Below the pieces are notes generated by a model that did no database searches, was not told the DNA's origin, and saw only the letters and a list, made by a program, of their open reading frames with translations. A DNA stretch of 64,000 bases from Caprimulgus europaeus (taxonomy: Eukaryota > Chordata > Aves > Caprimulgiformes > Caprimulgidae), in assembly GCA_907165065.1 (NCBI GenBank), contig OU015541.1, forward strand, positions 13,861,501 through 13,925,500. Direction: 5' to 3'. A program made the translations under genes and the position numbers. Below, piece after piece: positions 24,139 to 36,995 of this stretch (the stretch's first letter is position 1; each line of letters begins with the position of its first letter).

Positions 24139-24772
24139 AGTTATCAAATGTCACTTGCTGATGCACGTTTCTCTGTGGGATGAGGCTGCTGGAACAAAGC
24201 CAGAGATGAAATGGGTTGACTTTGTTTTCCCAGCCAAATGCAGGTATAACAGTCGTAGCTTTGCCATCAAAACGTGGCCCGGTGCAGAGCAGGCGGAGGT
24301 ATCACTGCTGCCTTGGCTTTGGAAAACTTCTCCAGCTGCTGTGGGTGGTGTATGGCTGAGGGTCACCACCAGCACGCTGGCACCTTATGCCTGCTACTGT
24401 CTGAGCACACCTGCTTCTTGGAGCCACGCAAGACCCTCCAGGAAACTCCAAAAACTCACACCGGTTCCAACCCCATCGCTCCCATCCGGTGCTGGTGGCT
24501 CAGCCCAGAGCCAGGCTAAGACAGTATCTGCCTCAAAATATTTCCACTTTAACAAGCTACAGAGGAGGGTTAGGTGGACTGGAAACATCGGAAGTTCTCC
24601 CACTATTGCATGTAGGTATCCTGGATGAAATCCAGCTCAAGGAAGGAGCTGGGCAAGGAGCACTTCCAGGCTCTTTGCTTTCCTCCTGCTTCACCAAGTT
24701 GATGGAGGGGTTTAAAAGCCCTGTGATTTAAAGGGCTTGTTTTGTTCAGGTTCAGCTTTTTTTTTTTCCCCT

Positions 24773-24802
24773 TTGTTGTTGTTGTTGTTTATTTATTTAT
24801 TC
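24773..24802. repeat. (GTT)n followed by (TTTA)n microsatellite
   Basis: Five to six GTT units merge into three TTTA units. Confidence 0.85.
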
Positions 24803-27278
24803 AGGGGGGGGCAGTGGGAAGTGTGCAGTGTCACTGTGTGTAAATAACTGGCTGAGAGCACGGCAGAGCTCAGCCCGCACGCCCCTCGCCAGCGGGCCTG
24901 CCGGATAGATGGGCTTTAGCCCAAAGCATCCTGAAATGTTAATGGGATTGTTTTGTGCACTTACTGAACACGATATTGTTACCGTGAGCTCTCCCATCTT
25001 CCCTGCACACTGCAGCAAGCCACAGTTTCTCTTTGCAGCTACGGAAGTGCCTACTGCATATCAGCCTTTCTGTTTGTAAAAGGACCAGGGATGTTTAGAG
25101 GGACATTGGGACATTGGAGCGTTCGTTCAGCCAAGGCCTCCTCAGAAATGATCGTTTGCACCTTTTCTTTAACTGCTTCCAGAGCATCCCTGTTTTCCCT
25201 CACAGGGCTGGCTGCTGGCGGGGGTGGAACAAGGGGCTGGACACACATGGGTGGAGAAGGAGGTCCCTCATGCCCCAGCAGGCAGGGTGGGAAGGAGCCT
25301 TCCTTCACCAACTGTGTTTAATGAGGAGTTTTTATGCATTGGACATGCTGGTGGCATCAAAGTGGGGAAAAACAGCTCCCCACATCAACCAGTCCCCATC
25401 ACGGGTGATCCCGCACGGAGCAGCTTCCCATGGCAGCTGGGACACGGAGCCAAACCTAAACTTCGTGGTGCCTGGGGAGCTGCTGCTCCTCACAGCTGGG
25501 AGGACTGATGCTCCTTGGCAGGATTTTAAGAGTTGCACCGGGCTCAGCCCAAGGTGAGAGGGTGATGAGGAGTGACACCTTCCCAGCCCCACCAGCAAGC
25601 CTCCCTTGGGCACCCCACAACAACCAGTTCCCACGGCGGGGTGCCAGCCCCTCATCCCCTTCCCATGGGCTGGATCTAAGACCTGCTCCATCACTGGGAC
25701 TGCACAGAAGAAACGGATCTTGTGCATGAGGTTGTGTCTGCACCACAGCCCCGAGGGACTGGGGAGGTTCAGCTGATAGTGGCACCATCTCTGCAAGGAA
25801 CCTTCATCCAAACTGTGACACCCATCTCTGTCATTGCCCACTTGAACCTCGCTGAAGGGAGCACCTACCTCTGTTTCAGGAGGTCTAAAGCCCCTTTTTC
25901 TGTCCCCTCTGGCCAGTTCCTGGGGCATTGGTACGTGCTGCAGACCCCCTTGCTGCGGAAGCAGAGCTGTCGCCGTGCCTGGCTGCTGCAATGGTGTGAC
26001 TGGAGAGAAGCAGCATGTTCTTGCACCACAGAAGCAGCTTGCTGGTCCATGGTGGGGTATTTTTGTGTCCCTCCAGTGGCTTCATGAAAATTTGGGGGTT
26101 TTTCCTGCTTAAACTCTAGGGAGACTCTTTGCATCTGTATTTCATAATAAGTGAACCATGTAAAAAACCATACAGCTCAGTACCACAGCAGCTCATCCTG
26201 CTCTTAGCAGAGCTGCAGCAACAGGATCTGATGTGCTAGCTGATATACCAGCGTGGAAGGATTTTCCCAGATCTTGAATTGTGTGGTTTCACAAAGTACA
26301 GGAGGGAGATTTTCCTTCCTAGCACAGGCAAAATTGTTTTTGCAAAGGGAGGCGTACGGCAGGAATCCTGCCGGAGCACGGCACCGCCTGCTCGTTCACG
26401 CAGCGTGTGCAGTGATGCTGTGATGCATGAGGAGTCATCCTGCTCCCCAGGGACAACTTTGGGGAGTTAATTAACATCTCTCTATTCTTCCTATGGAAAT
26501 AAATTTAAATATAAATTATTCTTAGTTGGTTTTGGTGTTTTGATGACCAGACTTGGTTAGCACAATGCCTAATTTCCACTTAGGGCAATGATTGATGGGG
26601 AGGAGGAGGACAAGAAGGAGGACCCAGCCTGGGAATACCTAATCCCTGAAGAGCAACACACTGCTGTGACACTAGAAATGCCTGTGGTCCTTGGGAACCT
26701 CTGGAGATATGTGCTGAGGAACCCTGTAACATTCCTGTAACACCATCAAAACTTGTCCCAAATCTTTCTAATAGTGTTCTGGTGGCTTTGCATCTCCAAA
26801 CATACCCTGTGTCTTGCCTTCTAGGCTGATAAATTGACAAAAACTATTTTGCCAATGCACTGTCATAAATTATGGATAATTAAAATCTGCTAGTCATGAG
26901 ATGAGTATTAATCTGCAACCAATGCACTCTTCTTCTTTTAAGAACCCTTCAGAAATGGGATCTGAGCATGAGCCCAGGTCGATGTAGCAAATGCATTTCA
27001 GTGGAACATTCTGTTTTGTTTTGACTTTTACCATCAGTTGTACATTGCAGTGATAAACACCCTCCTTTTTCCATCCTTCCAGAACTGCTTTGCCATTCTG
27101 GAAGATAAAATTTATTCGTTTCCTTTCTACTTTCTAAGCCAACTCTGTTTTGAAGTAGCATAAATCTTTCTTTGGAGATGGAGGATTTTGAATGGAGAAC
27201 AAAGTCCAGCAAATTTTTAATTTAGGGCCTGTTTTAGCCTCATTTGGCAGGCAGCTCCTGTTAATTTGCAAATGTGGA

Positions 27279-27303
27279 TTTTTTTTTTTTTTTTTTTTTT
27301 TTT
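27279..27303. repeat. Poly(T) run, 25 bases
   Basis: Uninterrupted T25 in unique intron sequence. Confidence 0.95.
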
Positions 27304-28005
27304 AAGGTCCTGAATATGGGCAAGGGCTTCCTCTGAAAAGCATTTGACAACCCTGTGTTCTCCAGAGCGATCTTTGATGGGTTGTATGGCAGAAAGTGTT
27401 TGAAGCTCCATTTTTTGCCTTGGGCTTTAAGTCAGGGCTTGGGAGCTAAATAATGAATGTCCATCCATTCATAGAAATTGTTGTTCTCTCTGTATGTGCA
27501 GAGGGAAGGCTTTCAGCTGGTTGGTTTTGGAACAATGGGAGATATTTTGAAGACCGGTCTGACTTATATATAACAACCTGTTTGGTGGGGCTGGTTCTGA
27601 ATAACCTTGTTAAGGGTCTGATCCATGAAAGTCCCTCTAGCAGAGGAGGTGTCTAGAGACCCAAAATTCAGGATCAAAAACCTTGCATGTTTCTCTAATT
27701 TATTTATGGTGCTTTAAATCAATGATAAACACTGTCCCCTAAATCACTGGTCCAAAGCTTATTGTCTGTTACACCACCAGGACCATGGGGTAAATCTATG
27801 AACAGCTCTGGACTTGTACTTCTGAGCTTGTGACAGGCACTGGGATCAGTTTGTGCATCCATCATGGAGAAAACATTCTGTTGATAAATTGTATTTTGAT
27901 TGTAAAAGACTGGAGCATCCTATATTTTGTATAGGGTACGGCTGCTGCTTGCTCTGGGTGGTGGGGAGAGCACCTGTAACCCTCGCAGAGCCTTTGTGCT
28001 CATCT

Positions 28006-28055
28006 GGTTTTTGTTTGTTTGGTTGGGGTTTTTGGTTGGTTTTGTTTTTTTTTAA
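28006..28055. repeat. G/T-rich low-complexity tract
   Basis: Strand-asymmetric run of GGTTTTT/GTTTGTTTGG units ending in a T run. Confidence 0.8.
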
Positions 28056-28499
28056 CAAAATGAGCTCTAAATGCTTTTACCATAAGTTGGGTTATATCTT
28101 TCAATATAAATGAAGCATATAATTGTGTTTTTCCTAACAGCTCTACATTAAAAATAAGTTATTGTGCTGCTAATGTGTTTTCCTTGATGATTTTCCATCC
28201 AGCGAGTGCAAGGCTTCTGTCTGAAGCTGCTGTGTACCCTGTTCTCTGCCTCCACTTTTAATTTTATTCTGCATTTCTAAAGTCGGGATGCAGTGTTAGT
28301 GTGATTCCGGCTTTGATACCATTAACTCCTAATTGGAGGTTTCAGCTCTCATGTTCCACCTGCGTGATTTTACACACACGTTTTCCTATAATTAAAGCTT
28401 ATACTTGGGGGATGCACAGTTCAGCTGCAGGGGAGGAGAAGTCTCGTAACGAAACTTAGTGAAACAAGCACTCATCAGTAAATTAAAAAAAAAAGCTAT

Positions 28500-28860
28500 T
28501 GAAAACAGTATTAAATTGCCTGGTTTTGCACTTATATGACCAGATTTAAATATTTTTAATCATCTGCATCTCCCCACCACTCTTTCTATTGTTTCCTTCT
28601 GGTGGTTTTGTTCTGATGGATGCCATTTCTTCTTTGAAAAATGGCACTGGCTGCTGCATCGCCCGCAGGCAGAATCTTTGCATTATGCCACAGAATCTCT
28701 CTCCTCCGCTGTAATCTTTTGCATAGATTGGTTGACCTCTGCAGAGACAATTAAATCTCGTCCTGACGACTCTACACTTCCAGTTCAGCTCTGTGGTGAA
28801 TGGAACTGGTGGGTAAGTGTTAAATTAGGGCCCTGGACCAATAATTGTTATTAGGGAAAG
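28500..28860. promoter_or_regulatory. Possible conserved intronic enhancer
   Basis: Unique sequence rich in short transcription-factor-like words: TTTAATCATCTGCATC, TTCTATTGTTTCC (SOX-like), AATCTTTGCATTATGCC, GACAATTAAATC and CCAATAATTGTTATTAGG. No coding frame. Conservation needs a cross-species alignment. Confidence 0.28.
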
Positions 28861-29393
28861 ATTATCGGAGCAGGGGTTGGTGCTGGTTGCTGCACTCGGC
28901 TTCTGAGGAACCTTAATCTGCAGAAATCGGGTGACTCTTGGTCTGAGGCAGTTTCTTGACCTCTACTTGTAGCCTGGACACAGGAGGCTGGATTGCATGA
29001 GTGTTTAAAATGTAGATATTTTAATTTTTTTCTGTTGGTTTATGAACCCAGCCTCTTGCTTTCATGGTGCATTTGGGGTTTTTTGGGGGTTCTTTTTGGT
29101 TTGTTGTTTTTTTTTTTTCTGTGTTCCTGAGGATCTCATAACCAAGCAGGAGCTAGAAAAGAGAGGACAGCAGTTTGGGGCCCTATTCCCAAGTGGGATG
29201 GATGGTAAAACTTGCTGTGGTTCTACCCTGAGTCTCTCCTCCCCACTTCCAGTGGGCATCTTTGCTTCCACGTGGGTGAAGCCACCAGCCCCTGCTCCAA
29301 GGTGGGCACCCCCAGCACCATGGTGCTCAAGGGAGATGGAGGGGCAAGTACTGTCCGTGCTGGCATGTGCCACCCTCCCCTCTGGTGACATAA

Positions 29394-29565
29394 ACTCATT
29401 GAATGGTTTGCGTTGGAAGGGACCTTTCAAGGCCATCCAGTCCAACCCCCCTGCCCTGAGCAGGGACATCTCCAACCAGAGCAGGTTGCTCACAGCCCCG
29501 TCCAACCTGACCTGGAATGTTTCCAGGGATGGGGCTTCTATCACCTCTCTGGGCAACATGCCACC
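29394..29565 (-). repeat. CR1 LINE 3' end
   Basis: The terminal ATTCTATG end is nearly lost; it starts TTGAATGGTTTGCGTTGGAAG. It continues CAACCCCCCTGCCCTGAGCAG and CTCTCTGGGCAACATGCC. Opposite strand to TOX2. Confidence 0.92.
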
Positions 29566-32500
29566 ATCTTCCCCTCACCCAGGTGGTATTTTCCCCTGGG
29601 ACTGAGCTGCCCTGTGCCCCATGGATCCTGTTCCATCTCAGCAGCAGTGAAGAGCACTTTTTTTTTATCAGTTTAGCTGGATCACATTAACAGGTTTTTC
29701 TACCCACAAAACCTACCAATGACTCAGAGTTTCCATTCCCATTTGGACTCCTCAGGGAGGCTCCATCCCCTTTCTCCTCGGCTCTCTGCCTGCATGCCAC
29801 GCTCCTCCTCTCTGCCTGCATGCCACGCTCCTCCTCTCTGCTTTAGAGAAAACCATCATCATCATCTTCATCTCCTTCTGCTTGCAGGGTAGAGCCTGCC
29901 CTCGCCTGTGCTCAGGGTTGGGAGATAAGGGCCATGTTGTGGCTCTGCCATTTATCCTCTGTGTGGACTGGCCTAGGTCTCCATCTCCAGAAGCAGCAGG
30001 TCATTTTGGGGCACCCCAGGCATTTGGGGGTTATTTTTTATGAACAATTTGAGCCATCCTGAGCATTGAGCATCCACTGCAGGAGACCCAGGTACCTGGA
30101 GAGGTGCAAAGCAGAGCCTGGGGTACCATGGAAGGCTTCTCTCTTCCAAAGAGGTGGATCTCCACGTTTATACCCACAAAAGCACCTTGCACCTTTCACC
30201 TTTCCAGCCTGATTTGCCTGGCAGTTTATTCCCTGAGCATCTCCAGTCCCTCCTTGGGAAGGTGGTAGAGCCGTACGGCTCGTTAGGACTTGTTAAGCCA
30301 TTTGAAAACCCCCAAATGCCAGGGTTTTAATGTGAAGGACCACCCTGTGTAGGGGAGGAGATGGGGCAGGTGGTGGTCGTGGAGAGCTTGGCCTCAGGTG
30401 GTGCTGGTCTCACAGCAGCTTGCTGTCCACGTGAGGAACTGGTGGACCTCCATCCTGTTCCTAGTAGTGTGCAGGCTGAGCTCCTTTCTCCCCCAAAAGC
30501 TTGTCACTGGGTCAGTGATGAGCTGGCTCATTCCATCTCTACCATCACCTTTCCTTTATGCCCTGGGGGAGATGCTGCCAGGGAGCATCAGGGCACTGCA
30601 GCTGAGGGGACAATGTGGGCTGCCAGAGGTTGGCTTGTCCATGTCCCACATTGCTGCACCCACAGAGGCATTCGTGGGCTTTGGCTCTCCCTGGCTGATG
30701 CTGCTTGCTAGCTCTGAATTAAAAGACATTTTGTTTCATCACTTATAGTTGCTGAACCCTAAAATAAAGGTAATATTTTTTTTTTTCCTCTGTCAAAAAA
30801 CAACAGTTTAGATCCATTCCATGTTTCTCATTTTTCACGAGTGCTTCTTTGAGCAGTGGGGTTTTTATACAGTGAGCCAGCACAGCGTGCCTACCATGGA
30901 AGAATAATGTATTTTTAGGGAATTAGATTTCTAGTGTCAGAAGAGGAGCAGGGTGCCCTGGAGTCCTTAGCAAAAAAAAAAAAAAAGAGAAACTTTGACA
31001 GCGTGAAAAGTAAGTTTATGAAAAGTTTAGAGGAAGTTTTCTATGGAAACACTTAATTGAATTATCTTGGTTTGTCCCAGCTTATGCAATGGGTACAAAA
31101 AAAGAGTTTGGATGTCATCTGAAAAAGAAAAAGGGAAAATATTGAGGGAGAAAACATGAACCAGAGAAGCTGAGGCTTGTTGTAGCACTGGGAAACTTGT
31201 GTTCCTCCTGGCAGGGTCCTGCTCTGTTTGCCTGTGTTAAACCCAGGGAGGCAGCTTTTCCCCCGTTGTCTTATCTTGTCTCTAAATAGCACTCAAAGGA
31301 GAAGAAGAATGTACTGTTAAAAATATCAAACTTTAGGGAATGGCTGGCAGACTTGACCACTGATAAGTGTTGTTGATTGAAGATCAAACAGCCCTTGAAA
31401 ACAGAAGAGAAACCTTCCAACAAGTGCTGTGGACCTATCCCTGCAGCCAGCCAGCGAGGTCAGGCAGGCTTCGAGCCAGGGGTGTTTAGGAACCTGCGCT
31501 GGAATTACACTCTGGTCGCCTCTACCCCAGACAGATGTTGGTGACATGGTGGTTTGAAACCTGATAAATCTGTTAAAGCTGAGAACAATATTTTTTTTTA
31601 GATGCCAAGAAAACCAGAGTCATGTTTTCATTATTAGGTGATAGGTTTTGTTTTTTTGGGTTGGTTTTTTTTTTCCTCCTTAAGTTAAAGAGGCTGCCTA
31701 GGAGGAAAGACTGCAGGTCATAAAGTGAACTAGAGACTAGTGGCATGGGCTTTTTAATTAATTGACAACCATTTCTATGTCAAGGTGGCAAATTAATTGT
31801 GGGTGGCCATCTGTTTGTAAACCAGATAGTTCTTTCATGGCTGCGCCAAACGGTTCATGTGGAGTATTTAACTATTTGATTTAAATCAGACCAGAGTGTA
31901 GGTTTTATGAAAACTATATTAAATCATTTTTTCCACCTAAGAATTGAACTTTGAAAAGGGGGAAAATATTAACTTGCAGCCCTTTAAATAAGGTGGTTGG
32001 CATGTAGTGACCTTCTTCTGAGGGAGGCCAAACCCTGGTGGGAATAAGAGTATGTAACCTCAGTCATCTGTGGAAGTGGGGGTACCAAATGCGTGTGAGA
32101 GCACAAATGAAACAAATACATGTTTAAAATCCTAACTTAGATTGGAAGGGACCTCTAGAAATGTATTTAAAATAATTCCAATAGCACCTTCTGGGATTGA
32201 GATGACAGCAGAGAAAAATATCAATATACAGCCCGCACCAACCACAAGCCGTGGATTTTCTGCTCCACTCTCGTGAGAGTCTCAACGATGACAGCTGCAA
32301 TCAAATGCTAAATAGGAAGTTTGTAATAAAAAGGACTTTAGTTAGAATTAATAAAATGTGAAATGCCTCATTCCTTGGAAAACATACGGTTATTGACTGA
32401 GATTTTAGAAACCCGTCCTGTAGGAGCAGGGATCCCGGCTCCGGCATCCTTTCCCTGCATGTGTTACTGTTCCTCTTAGAGTGCAGCATTTCATTTCTCT

Positions 32501-33205
32501 TTTTTTTGGCTGGAAAGGTCACGATGTGCAAGTTTGAGAGGAAAAACTTGGCTGTGTTGGAGTGGCACCGGCTTGGCCGGGGTGCCTCGGTAAAGCAGAA
32601 AGCTTAGTCCAGCAAGGTGGGAAGGGGGTGATACAGGACAGCTGAATTCCCTGCTCGTCTCAGCTGTGATTCAGGTTTCATTTCCCATGGTGGAGGTCTC
32701 CCCTCTTCCTCTCTCCCTATTGTCCAAGTGTTGCTTCTGTTATTATTTATTTTCTTTTTTCACCTGGGGGCTGCTGTGAGAGGTGTCTCTTGGCTCTGCC
32801 AGCTGGTCCTGATGTTTCGTTTTTCCTTGTGAATACCAATTGTTTCTGCCAAAATCATTTGGTGGTGTTATGTAAATCACAGGCTGACGCTTTAATCTGG
32901 GTGCTCCAAAATGCTGGATGGGTTTTGCCCTGACTGGTGATTCTGCTACCATCAAGCACGTGGTGCCCAGGGTTCCCTTTGGCTCAGCAGCCACCACAGG
33001 TGGGATACTGCTGGTCACCACATCCAGTATTGCCATTGTTGCTGGTGGTTTTAGTGGGAGGCATGAAAGGGCTGTTGGTCAAGTGTGGTACCTGCAAGGC
33101 AAAGCTTGGGTTTTGGTATTGGGTTCTATGTTTCTGCTGTTGGGTTTGCAGCAGCGTTGGGGGATGTCACGTGTGTGGTTCTGTGCTTGCACCAAAAAGT
33201 GGCTT
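29566..33205. other. Intron sequence, mostly unique
   Basis: No exon found. It includes a 26-bp tandem duplication (29782-29841), T-rich tracts near 30780 and 31650, and an AT-rich patch with TTTTTAATTAATTG, AAATTAATTG and GGCCATCTG at 31740-31930. A fragment at 32135-32165 (GATTGGAAGGGACCTCTAGAAA) may be a scrap of a CR1 tail. Confidence 0.5.
29782..29841. repeat. 26-bp tandem duplication
   Basis: CTCTCTGCCTGCATGCCACG plus CTCCTC is present twice in perfect tandem (29782 and 29808), followed by the first eight bases of a third copy (29834-29841). Confidence 0.93.
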
Positions 33206-33808
33206 CACAGAATCACAGAATGTTGGGGATTGGAAGGGACCTCGAAAGCTCATCCAGTCCAACCCCCCTGCCGGAGCAGGAACACCTAGATGAGATCATA
33301 CAGGAAGGTGTCCAGGCGGGTCTTGAATGTCTCCAGAGAAGGAGACTCCACACCCTCCCTGGGCAGCCTGTCCCAGGTCTCTGGCACCCTCACAGTAAAG
33401 AAGTTTCTTCTCAAGTTTAAGCAGAACCTCCTGTGTTCCAGCTGACACCCATTGCCCCTTGTCCTACCATTGGACACCACTGAGAAGAGCCTGGCTCCAT
33501 CCTCCTGACACTCACCCCTCATATATTTATAAACATTAATGAGGTCACCCCTCAGTCTCCTCCAAGCTAAAGAGCCCCAGCTCCCTCAGCCTTTCCTCAT
33601 CAGGGAGATGCTCCACTCCCTTCATCATCTTGGTGGCTCTGTGCTGGACTCTCTCAAGCAGTTCCCTGTCCTTCTTGAACTGTGGGGCCCAGAACTGGAC
33701 ACAATATTCCAGATGTGGCCTCACCAGGGCAGAGTAGAGAGGGAGGAGAACCTCTCTTGACCTACTAACCACAGCCCTTCTAATGCACCCCAGGATGCCA
33801 TTGGCTCC
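33206..33808 (-). repeat. CR1 LINE 3' end, ~600 bp, young subfamily
   Basis: From ACAGAATCACAGAATG through CTCCACACCCTCCCTGGGC back into the end of the ORF2 reverse-transcriptase frame. On the minus strand two open pieces (33545-33772 and 33286-33522) encode the C-terminal segment, including the LVRPHLEYC motif and [11 protein letters not shown]. The pieces are split by a 5-base loss near 33560 that makes a stop. About 95% alike by eye to the copy at 46398. Confidence 0.94.
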
Positions 33809-34519
33809 ACCCCATCACTGCCCATGGCAAAGCCTGCCTGTGTGATCCCCCTGCTTGCCACCAACCAGCCGGTGGGATTCGAGCTCCTGGAGCATCTTCA
33901 TGGAGATCTTGTGTTCCTGCAGGGGCTGCTGGATGGGCACCTCTTCTCCTATGGCAAATAGCATGGGCCCTTCTCTGAAAGTGGGCACGCTGTCTTGGTG
34001 GCAACCAGGTTATTTACCTGGAAAGTGATATTAGCAAAGATCTTAATGAATTTCCAAGTGCTGCTTAATGCGACTCGGCAGGCAGAATTATTTTTTTAAA
34101 TTTAAAAAAAAAAAAAATAGAGTGAGAGATCCACCATTGCCGTGTGCCCAACCTCTTCCCCATATACCCCACTGGTTTTGAGAGATTAAAAAGAGATTAA
34201 ATCCTGCCGAGCTGGCAGGTGATGCTGATGAATGTTTGGAGGGGATTAGGATAAATCCATTCCTCCTTCTGATTTAACTCAAGATTTTAATTCATTGATC
34301 AGATTTGCCCAGGTTAGATCTCTGAAACCTTTTCTGAGCTGGTGAATCTGCAGAGGTGTAAATGAAGGCAGAATTTGTTTCTGGAGCAGAAAGGCTAATG
34401 AATTAACCTGCATAAGGTTGATGAATGCTTAAGATAGCTGTACATCTGTTGCTGTTGCAGTGTCCAATTAACCTGTGCTGCCACAGAATTAAAAGGTAAA
34501 AGTAAGAAAACTCATGTGT
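33809..34519. other. Unique intron sequence, enhancer-like in part
   Basis: 34180-34500 is AT-rich unique DNA with GATTAAATCC, AATCCATTCC, TTTTAATTCATTGATCAG and CCAATTAACC words. It ends where the truncated LTR begins. No exon. Confidence 0.4.
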
Positions 34520-35016
34520 TGAAATAAAAAAAAAAATTACTAATTATAAAGTAATAATGATAATAACAGTGATAACAGAATATACAAATAAGTGATGCCC
34601 AGTGCAGTTGCTCACCACCCACTGACCAATGCCCAGCCTGTGCCAGTCAGTGATCCCGGAGCAGAGACAGTCCTGAAACTGAAACCACAATCCCAGAGGA
34701 GCGAGAGCCCAAGCCATCCCTGAGAGAATCCACCCATTTTCTGGTCAAACCTGGTTAATATACTGACATGCTGTGACATGATCTGGAATATCTCATTAGC
34801 ATATCCAAATGCCAGTTTTGGGTTTTGCTAATTACTACGCTTCCTCTCTCCCAGTCCTCACAAACTACCCAAACACAATGACCTTGGGCTCCAGCAGCAA
34901 CAAATAACATCAGTATGTTATCAACATTCTTCTCATAGCAGATCCCACACTGAAACCAAACACAGCTCTTCTAGCTACTGAGAAGAACATTAACTCTCTC
35001 GCAGCAACCAGGACAC
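34520..35016 (-). mobile_element. Truncated solo LTR, same ERV family (copy B)
   Basis: Shares with copy A the TGCTCACCACC, AATCCCAGAGGAG, CATATCCAAATGCC, ACATCAGTATGTTATCAAC and ATCCCACACTGAAA blocks, and ends CAACCAGGACA. The first ~110 bases (TGTGGTGGTTTAACC side) are missing; it begins in an A-rich run. No target duplication can be checked because one end is lost. Confidence 0.85.
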
Positions 35017-36995
35017 CAGTGCTGTGACTGGCACCAGCGATGGGCAGTGCCCTGTGCTGAGTGTCCTGCTGGGGCTGCAGGAGAGGGCACAGCTCTGCAA
35101 CAGTTCCCAGATACATTCAGCACAAGGCTCAGCAACAGCCCTGAGCAACTGTCCTGGTGCTGGGAGAAGTTATAACAGTCTGCACTTCTTCTGTGTTGCA
35201 CACACGTCAAATTAACCAAATTTGAGGACCAAAAAGACCTGCTGGGAGCACAGGGGGTGCAGCAGTGGAGCCTCCACCCTGGAAGAGCTTCATGAAGTGG
35301 AGCTGTAGACAGCAGGTATTTGCTGCTGGAGATCTGCGCTGCCTGTGGCATCCATGGGAGGTGATGAGGCAGAGAGAGGAAAAGCCTTTGTGCAAAAGGA
35401 CTTGGGGATTTTTTACTTTGGGAGAAGAAGTGCTCACACCTGCAGCCCTGTTTGGAGCCCTTACCTTGGGACTGCTCATGGAAGGGGGCTGCAGAGTGGC
35501 TTGGCCATCTCGAGATTTCCTACCACCTGCAAACCTGTGCCCACCTCAGCTCTGAGTTTCACTGCAAAGAAATAACTACTGGGGTACTCACAGTGGCTGG
35601 CAGCTTTGGGGTGCTTCAGGGAAGGTGAGCCTGTAAGCAGCAGGTACCTTCATGCTGCTTAAGGAAAGCTGATGTTTAAAAAACACCTAGAAGGATGTAA
35701 AGTTGCATCTAGACCTTACTGACCAAAGAGATCCAATGTGCTCATGCAAAATTGGCCTTGGAAACCTGGGGAACCTCGGAGCTTGGTGGACCCGAGATAG
35801 AAATTCACAGTAATCGCTCAATAAATTTGTGGTAATGCAGGAGGTGCAGGAGACAGCTGGTGTGCTTCTGGTGGGTCTGCTCACTTCAAAGCCTGTGAGG
35901 CTGCAGCTGCTGAGGGAATCCAGCAAAGGTTGGCTGCTGCTACGGAGCTCTCTGCTCTCTGTAACTTGATGAGTTGTCTGTCTGATGAAAAAGAGTGCTG
36001 TTAGTGCCAGTGTGGGTCAGGTGCTCTTATCCTGAGCATCATCTGAAGTTCCAGGCTCTGTAGAATAGGACTAAAGTCAGAGATGGCCTGAATAAGTAGC
36101 ATCATGGCATGGAGGGTACAAGGATCAGGCTTGTTCCCTGGGGAGCAAATCTGTGTGCTTCCTCTGGGCTGCTTTGGATTTATACTGTTGCAGCAGCAAA
36201 CACAGTCCCCTCTCAGTCACTGTAGGTGCTGGTGGGATGGGTAGGAAAACTGAAGCCCAATGGTAAGTCACAAGTAGGAATGCTGTCAAGAACATAATAC
36301 TTGGGAATAATTTAGAAATAACTTTTTCTTTTTTTCAGTGGTTCGTTGGAATATGTGCTTTTCTAGAAAACAGGGAGGAAGAGAGCTTGAAATTAAATAT
36401 ATTATTAAACAGAGCTTTCTTAACTGGTATTAAGCAAGAGGATTTTGAGTGAACTGTTTTCCAGTTTCTCCATGATGTTGCTGCACAAGCTGGTGTTTGC
36501 CAATGAGTGTGTCTCCTTCAGGAAGAGCAAAACATAAAGTAGAATTCACCACACAGAGGAGGAGAATATTTAGTGTCCATTGTTTGTGATAACAGTAGTT
36601 TGTTTAAAATAAAGTTACCTTTGTATCTGCTTGGTTTAACTCTAAACAGGAAAATAATGGCTGATGTAATGTCTCTATTAGAAGAATATTGTTCTAAAGC
36701 ACTTTGGGGTTACATTAGTTGAGTGCAAAATTAATTCCTCCTCTGGAGCAAATAAACCCCAATGAGGCTGAATGCTGGGAGCTGACAGCTTGATGTGGGG
36801 ATGTGCATCACAGATGGGTCTCTGAGGGCTGGTTCTTGATGTAATTCTTCATGCTCCTCCTTCTCTTCCCTCCTCCCTTCACTCACCTCAGTGAAGAGGC
36901 ATCTTGCCCCAGCAAACTGGTTAAAGCACTTACAGCTGAATCTGGAAGGCACTGTGGGGAGAGCAGCAGTGAAAACCAGAGGTTGGAGGGAGCCA
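35017..36995. other. Unique intron sequence
   Basis: No exon, repeat or RNA gene recognised. Overlapping short frames at 35.2-35.6 kb have no known domain. Confidence 0.55.

Larger units (their letters stand above)
23664..29393. other. Intron sequence, mostly unique
   Basis: No exon found. It contains a polypyrimidine tract (24094-24138), a GTT/TTTA simple repeat (24773-24802), a poly(T) run (27279-27303), a G/T-rich stretch (28006-28055), a GC-rich segment with many overlapping chance frames (25.1-26.1 kb), and an enhancer-like patch (28500-28860). Confidence 0.55.

Noticed and set aside
25332-25991. Minus-strand open frame of 219 codons
   Set aside because: The segment is GC-rich with long frames on both strands and in several phases; no recognisable domain, splice pattern or paralogue.
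29042-29605. Plus-strand frame of 187 codons with a hydrophobic start
   Set aside because: The start is a T-rich tract (Phe/Cys run) and the end is antisense CR1; no signal of a real exon.
32135-32165. Possible CR1 scrap
   Set aside because: Only about 20 matching bases; too short to call as a feature.
33545-33772. Minus-strand protein-like frame with LVRPHLEYC
   Set aside because: It is the C-terminal end of the CR1 reverse-transcriptase ORF in a truncated LINE, not a host gene.
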